Both the position numbers and the translations under genes were made by a program. A stretch of 18,258 nt of DNA from Taibaiella helvus_B (GTDB lineage Bacteria; Bacteroidota; Bacteroidia; Chitinophagales; Chitinophagaceae): NCBI GenBank assembly GCA_040392805.1, contig JBEBVI010000037.1, positions 1-18,258 on the forward strand, written 5' to 3'. The notes beneath the pieces are model-generated. The model had not been told where the DNA came from. It did no database searches and was given only the letters and a program-made list of their open reading frames with translations. Below, piece after piece: positions 14,840 to 18,258 of this stretch (positions are counted from its first letter, which is position 1; each line of letters begins with the position of its first letter).

Positions 14840-15928
14840 ATGACTATTGAACAACTGAAAGAGCTGAAAGAGCGGTTAGCCCATTTGAACCGCTATCTGA
14901 AAATAGACGACAGGAGGGCGAAATATGAAAATGATAAACAACTGACATTAGCGCCCGGTTTCTGGGATGATAATGCCAGGGCTACAACTATATTGAAAGA
15001 GCAGAACGCCAATAAGTCTTGGCTGGATATCTATGATCGTGCTAAAACGAAGATAGAGGATTTTGCTACCTTATTTGATTTCTGGAAAGAGGGTGAAGCT
15101 ACGGAAGAAGAAGTAAGAGAGGCTTATGACAGCGCCGTTAAAGAATTTGACGAGGCTGAATTTAAATCTACCTTAAATCAACCGGAAGACGAAATGCCGG
15201 CAGTAATGGTGATTAACTCCGGTGCCGGTGGAACAGAAAGCCAGGATTGGGCAGAGATGCTGGCAAGGATGTACCGGATGTATGGCCAGAAGCAGGGATG
15301 GACGGTGACGGAGATAGACTGGCAGGATGGCGATGGCGCCGGGATCAAAACCTGTACTTTCCAGTTTGATGGCAGCTTTGCGTATGGCTTACTGAAAGCG
15401 GAAAGCGGTGTGCACCGGCTGGTACGTATTTCGCCCTTCGACAGTAATGCGCGGAGGCATACCTCTTTCGCCTCTGTATATGTATACCCACTTATTGACG
15501 ATACCATTAATATTGAGATCAGGGATAGTGATGTGAAGATGGAAACCTCGCGAAGCGGGGGCGCCGGCGGGCAGAATGTAAATAAAGTAGAAACTAAGGT
15601 GATGCTCACCCACATACCTACTGGTATTGTAGTGATTTGTCAGACAGAACGCAGCCAGCTGGGCAATAGGGAAAGAGCCATGCAGATGCTGCGCAGCCGT
15701 TTGTATGAAGAAGAGCTAAGAAAACGCCAGGAAATAAAAAATGCCACCAATGCCTCAAAGAAAAAAATAGAGTGGGGCTCCCAGATACGTTCTTATGTAT
15801 TTCATCCCTACAAAATGATCAAAGATCACAGAACGGATTATGAGGTAGGTAATGTAGGCCCGGTAATGGACGGGGAAATAGATGATTTTATAAAGGCTTA
15901 CCTGATGATGCAGAGTGAAGACGAATAG
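14840..15928 (+). CDS. prfB: Peptide chain release factor 2
   Basis: Class I release factor that recognises UGA and UAA and triggers peptide release on the ribosome. The 362-residue protein has an N-terminal helical domain (about 1-110), the SPF stop-codon recognition tripeptide at 198-200 (RISPFDSNARR) and the catalytic GGQ at 243-245 (SGGAGGQNVNKVET). Length is normal. Many bacteria carry an in-frame UGA about 25 codons in and need a +1 frameshift to make RF2; here the equivalent site (RYLKIDDRR, around codon 18-26) reads straight through with CTG AAA ATA and no SD-like stimulator, so synthesis is not autoregulated that way. Its -7 element leaves almost no 5' leader. Convergent with the truncated haemoglobin gene, 14 bases between stop codons. 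Confidence 0.97.
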   Translation: MTIEQLKELKERLAHLNRYLKIDDRRAKYENDKQLTLAPGFWDDNARATTILKEQNANKSWLDIYDRAKTKIEDFATLFDFWKEGEATEEEVREAYDSAVKEFDEAEFKSTLNQPEDEMPAVMVINSGAGGTESQDWAEMLARMYRMYGQKQGWTVTEIDWQDGDGAGIKTCTFQFDGSFAYGLLKAESGVHRLVRISPFDSNARRHTSFASVYVYPLIDDTINIEIRDSDVKMETSRSGGAGGQNVNKVETKVMLTHIPTGIVVICQTERSQLGNRERAMQMLRSRLYEEELRKRQEIKNATNASKKKIEWGSQIRSYVFHPYKMIKDHRTDYEVGNVGPVMDGEIDDFIKAYLMMQSEDE

Positions 15929-15942
15929 CCGTAACTGTCTTA

Positions 15943-16338
15943 TTAAGCCAAAGGTATGCGCGAACTGTTACCCCTGAAATAGCTGATCTTATGATGAAAG
16001 ATCTCTGCCATTAAATTGGCTCTGCGTTTGGCCTCGCTGGCGATTGCTCCTTCAAAATACCCGTCAACGGTTTGGTGAAATAACAGCAGCCACCGTTCAA
16101 AATGAGCCCATTCTACAGGCAGATGTGCATGTGGCATAAAGGGCCTGCCGGAATAAGTATGCTCGCCTAACAATATAGTCTGCCAGAACCGGTACATGGT
16201 ATCCAGGTGTTTAGGCCAGTCTTTTATCACACCGGTAAAAATGCCGCCGATAAGCTCATCTTTTTGTACCTGGTTATAAAAGGTGTCCACCATCAATTTA
16301 ATATCCTCTAGTGACTCGATATCCCTTTTATGTTCCAT
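15943..16338 (-). CDS. Group III truncated haemoglobin
   Basis: Small heme-binding globin of the truncated haemoglobin group III type (2-over-2 helical fold). The 131-residue product has the group III layout: an FYNQVQKDELIGGIF start (Tyr B10 at 21), WPKHLDTMYRFWQTILLGEHTYSGRPF (E helix region), and HAHLPVEWAHFERWLLLF. By alignment from memory with the Campylobacter Ctb protein, the proximal heme ligand is H70 (H72 is two residues on), and the conserved G-helix Trp is W83. A C-terminal helix EAKRRANLMAEIF follows. Roles of the group include oxygen or NO handling; the exact one is not shown. The gene is convergent with prfB and carries its own exact -7 element upstream. Confidence 0.92.
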   Translation of the reverse strand: MEHKRDIESLEDIKLMVDTFYNQVQKDELIGGIFTGVIKDWPKHLDTMYRFWQTILLGEHTYSGRPFMPHAHLPVEWAHFERWLLLFHQTVDGYFEGAIASEAKRRANLMAEIFHHKISYFRGNSSRIPLA

Positions 16339-16357
16339 TTTTCAGAAAGTGAATAAG

Positions 16358-16365
16358 CAAAGGTA
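16358..16365 (-). promoter_or_regulatory. -7 element (TACCTTTG) of the truncated haemoglobin gene
   Basis: On the minus strand TACCTTTG matches TAnnTTTG exactly, 19 bases before the ATG. There is no TTTG at the -33 position. Confidence 0.5.
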
Positions 16366-16467
16366 AACAATAATTCAGTGAGGTTTATCCCGCCTGTTCT
16401 GTACATGTAGAAGCCCGGACTTTTGCTTTTGTTTCATGCTATTCCCGTTCCATTTATTTATTCTCTG

Positions 16468-18156
16468 TTATATAACACCCATTTTCTTCATTAAGAAAGT
16501 GGCGCTTTTATTCTTGCATATACCATTCCTTAATTTATAATCAAATATCACACCGGTTGTTTTATATTCAATCATTTTCCTGATAATGGCTATCGTTCCG
16601 CTGCGTTTGTCATCGGAATTAGTACCTCTGAGTATTTCGTCGAGTAGTACAAAACATCCGCCTGCCTTTATCTGATCAATGATATATTTAAGCTTTTTAA
16701 CTTCGGCAAAAAAATAAGACTCGTTGTCTGCCAGGGAGTCTGACTGCCGCATGGATACCAGTAGGGGCATGGGCTGTATCTCTGCTCTGGTCGCACATAC
16801 TACGGAACCGACAGAAGCCAGCACCATATTGATGCCCAACGACCTTAAGAAGGTGCTTTTGCCTGCCATATTAGAACCGGTAAGAATGATAAAGGAATGA
16901 TCGTTGAAGGATACGGAATTACATACTCTTTTCCTTTCCGGTATCATGGGATGTCCTAATTGTTCAAAGCTTATTTTTCCTTCTTCGTTTAATATCGGGT
17001 AAGCGAACTGCGGGTTATTATAAGCCAGGTTTGCCAGGCTGCTTAAAGTTTCCCATTCCCCTATGACCTCTGTCCATTGTATAATATCTTCCGCATACTT
17101 CTTTTTCCAGCGGATCAGTCTGTGCCAGGTGTGGATATGGTAAAGAAATAATGCATTTAATATAACGGCGCCGAAAGGGTTTTGTATGGAGGACATATCA
17201 TTAGAAATTTTAGAGAGCTTTTTGATATGCTCGCTGGCATGTCCCCCTTGTGACTGGAGCTTTGCCTGCAATGTTTTAAGCCCCGGGCTTTCCAGCTTTG
17301 CCTGCTCTATGACCTGTAAGATAGCTGCGTATTGATTGAGTATTTCATTGGCCTGGTCTGCACCAAACATGGCTTTCCGGATATTTTTCAACTGTGTAAA
17401 CATAACGAAAAGATTAACCGGCATCAATCGTAATGCTGTGTCCCAGTACAGCTCCTGCCGTGTAAAGAAATAAACAACCAGGCAAACAGCCAGGGCGGCA
17501 GGTAGCAGAAAGGAGAGTATTTTTATTAACAGGTTTACCTTTTGTCCCTCTTTTTTTGTCCACTCTGTTATCTTCTGGTAAGTCTCTTTGCTATCTTCTG
17601 TGATTCGCGCAAGGGCGAGCACCCGTTGTCGTATGCGGATATTCTGGCAGAGCTCTTTTACAGACTGCTGGTTGTCCAATATCTGCTGCTTAGATAAATG
17701 AGCAGAAAAAAGGACGGATAGCTTTAACTTACCTATGTATGTTGCCGTTCTGTTGAGATGATGAAACAAGGAGCGTTCTCCGAAAATATCGAGATCAGCC
17801 GTGTACACATGTGTGTTATCCACGAATTCCCTGCCTGATTCAAACGGGATGCCTTCTTCCTGCAGGTAGGCAATTTCTTCGTTATTGATACGGATCAGAT
17901 TTTTATAAAGTTGCTTGTCCCGGGATATCTTCTGGCTTCTGTTGAGCAAAAAGAAAAATAATAAAGCGCAGGCAATGATAATATAGAGTTTATAGACAAG
18001 CGGATCATTTATATATTGATAGGCAATAACGATGGCTATACCTGCTGCCAGCAATCTTAGTGCAGTTATAATATTGTGTTTCCTATTGAGGCGGGCAAGC
18101 GTCTGTGTATGCTGCTCCAGTAACTGCCGGTAGCTGTCTGTAATATTTTGATTCAT
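16468..18156 (-). CDS. Membrane-anchored MutS-family ATPase, likely H-loop deletion
   Basis: Protein of the MutS-related family of Bacteroidota, with ATPase domain V of MutS but no mismatch-recognition domain. Hydrophobic segments at about residues 29-48, 54-72, 209-231 and 240-255 indicate membrane anchoring. A helical lever-like region (about 260-400) precedes the ATPase: Walker A GSNMAGKST (427-435), an ABC-like SYFFAEVKKL segment (480-489), and Walker B CFVLLDE (501-507) with RGTNS following. After EYKTTGVI (530-537) the sequence jumps straight to FDYKLRNGICKNKSATFLMKKMGVI. Related proteins carry about 30 residues here beginning with ATHD, the H-loop histidine, then a hydrophobic strand. 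The reading frame is intact, so this appears to be an in-frame deletion at about bases 16545/16546. Such a protein would probably be defective in ATP hydrolysis, although it may still fold and bind ATP. Confidence 0.8.
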   Translation of the reverse strand: MNQNITDSYRQLLEQHTQTLARLNRKHNIITALRLLAAGIAIVIAYQYINDPLVYKLYIIIACALLFFFLLNRSQKISRDKQLYKNLIRINNEEIAYLQEEGIPFESGREFVDNTHVYTADLDIFGERSLFHHLNRTATYIGKLKLSVLFSAHLSKQQILDNQQSVKELCQNIRIRQRVLALARITEDSKETYQKITEWTKKEGQKVNLLIKILSFLLPAALAVCLVVYFFTRQELYWDTALRLMPVNLFVMFTQLKNIRKAMFGADQANEILNQYAAILQVIEQAKLESPGLKTLQAKLQSQGGHASEHIKKLSKISNDMSSIQNPFGAVILNALFLYHIHTWHRLIRWKKKYAEDIIQWTEVIGEWETLSSLANLAYNNPQFAYPILNEEGKISFEQLGHPMIPERKRVCNSVSFNDHSFIILTGSNMAGKSTFLRSLGINMVLASVGSVVCATRAEIQPMPLLVSMRQSDSLADNESYFFAEVKKLKYIIDQIKAGGCFVLLDEILRGTNSDDKRSGTIAIIRKMIEYKTTGVIFDYKLRNGICKNKSATFLMKKMGVI

Positions 18157-18163
18157 TCGTTAA

Positions 18164-18180
18164 AGTCAAAAGTCAAAAGT
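18164..18180. repeat. Short heptamer tandem repeat (AGTCAAA)2-AGT
   Basis: Two complete AGTCAAA units and a partial third lie just upstream of the MutS-like gene's start codon (minus strand). Too few units to call a microsatellite of significance. Confidence 0.6.
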
Positions 18181-18204
18181 AAAGAAAAGGAAGCCGAAAA
18201 ATCA

Positions 18205-18258
18205 TGTCTTGTCCTGAAATAAGTTGACAGATTGACTAAGTCAAAACAACCATTTTTA
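18205..18258. mobile_element. Possible terminal end of an IS3-type insertion sequence (window edge)
   Basis: From about 18210 the sequence TGTCCTGAAATAAGTTGACA has the TG...GTTGACA form seen at the tips of IS3-family elements of Bacteroidota, recalled from memory. It continues to the window end with a GTCAAAAC motif. No transposase is visible because the element would lie beyond the window, so this stays tentative. Confidence 0.35.

Noticed and set aside
14840..14920. Programmed frameshift in prfB
   Set aside because: The reading frame is continuous, with no internal UGA at the expected site.
18164..18180. Heptamer repeat as a CRISPR or microsatellite
   Set aside because: Only two and a fraction units without spacers; too short to be meaningful.

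Overview
The window looks like a chromosomal segment of a Bacteroidota bacterium, most likely a member of the Chitinophagaceae. The evidence is the type IX secretion pair porU-porV, repeated -7 promoter elements of the Bacteroidota form TAnnTTTG upstream of genes, a membrane-anchored MutS-like ATPase of a type I associate with this phylum, and a moderate GC content with many hypothetical envelope proteins. Most genes are ordinary chromosomal genes; no phage, CRISPR array or defence island is visible.

Layout from left to right: (1) the 3' two thirds of porU (C25-family sortase of the type IX secretion system) followed by porV, its outer-membrane partner; (2) a 13-bp inverted repeat and a rho-independent terminator, then ispF (MEP isoprenoid pathway), convergent with a DUF502 membrane protein gene; (3) a membrane desaturase strikingly like the eukaryotic sphingolipid delta-4 desaturase DES1/DEGS1, closed by a 16-bp-stem terminator; (4) a minus-strand heme oxygenase gene; (5) a 393-base gene-free stretch holding a 287-bp palindromic, MITE-like element with 12-bp terminal inverted repeats and two inverted inner arms; (6) a minus-strand pair, a secreted barrel-like protein and a lipoprotein serine hydrolase; (7) pcm and a DUF72 gene on the plus strand; (8) tRNA-Arg(UCU) on the minus strand with a near-perfect promoter and a terminator; (9) a cystathionine gamma-synthase/lyase gene and a large OstA-like envelope protein; (10) prfB without the usual programmed frameshift, convergent with a group III truncated haemoglobin gene; (11) a membrane-anchored MutS-family ATPase whose C-terminus appears to have lost about 30 residues in frame, including the H-loop; (12) at the right edge, a short heptamer repeat and a sequence resembling the terminal repeat of an IS3-type insertion sequence.

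Functionally the window mixes envelope biogenesis (PorU/PorV, OstA-like, barrel protein, lipoprotein, possible sphingolipid modification), housekeeping metabolism (IspF, CGS/CGL, Pcm, RF2, tRNA) and two heme-related proteins (heme oxygenase, truncated haemoglobin) that are not adjacent. The points most worth checking are the DES1-like desaturase, the H-loop deletion in the MutS-like ATPase, the MITE-like element, and the start codons implied by the -7 elements.
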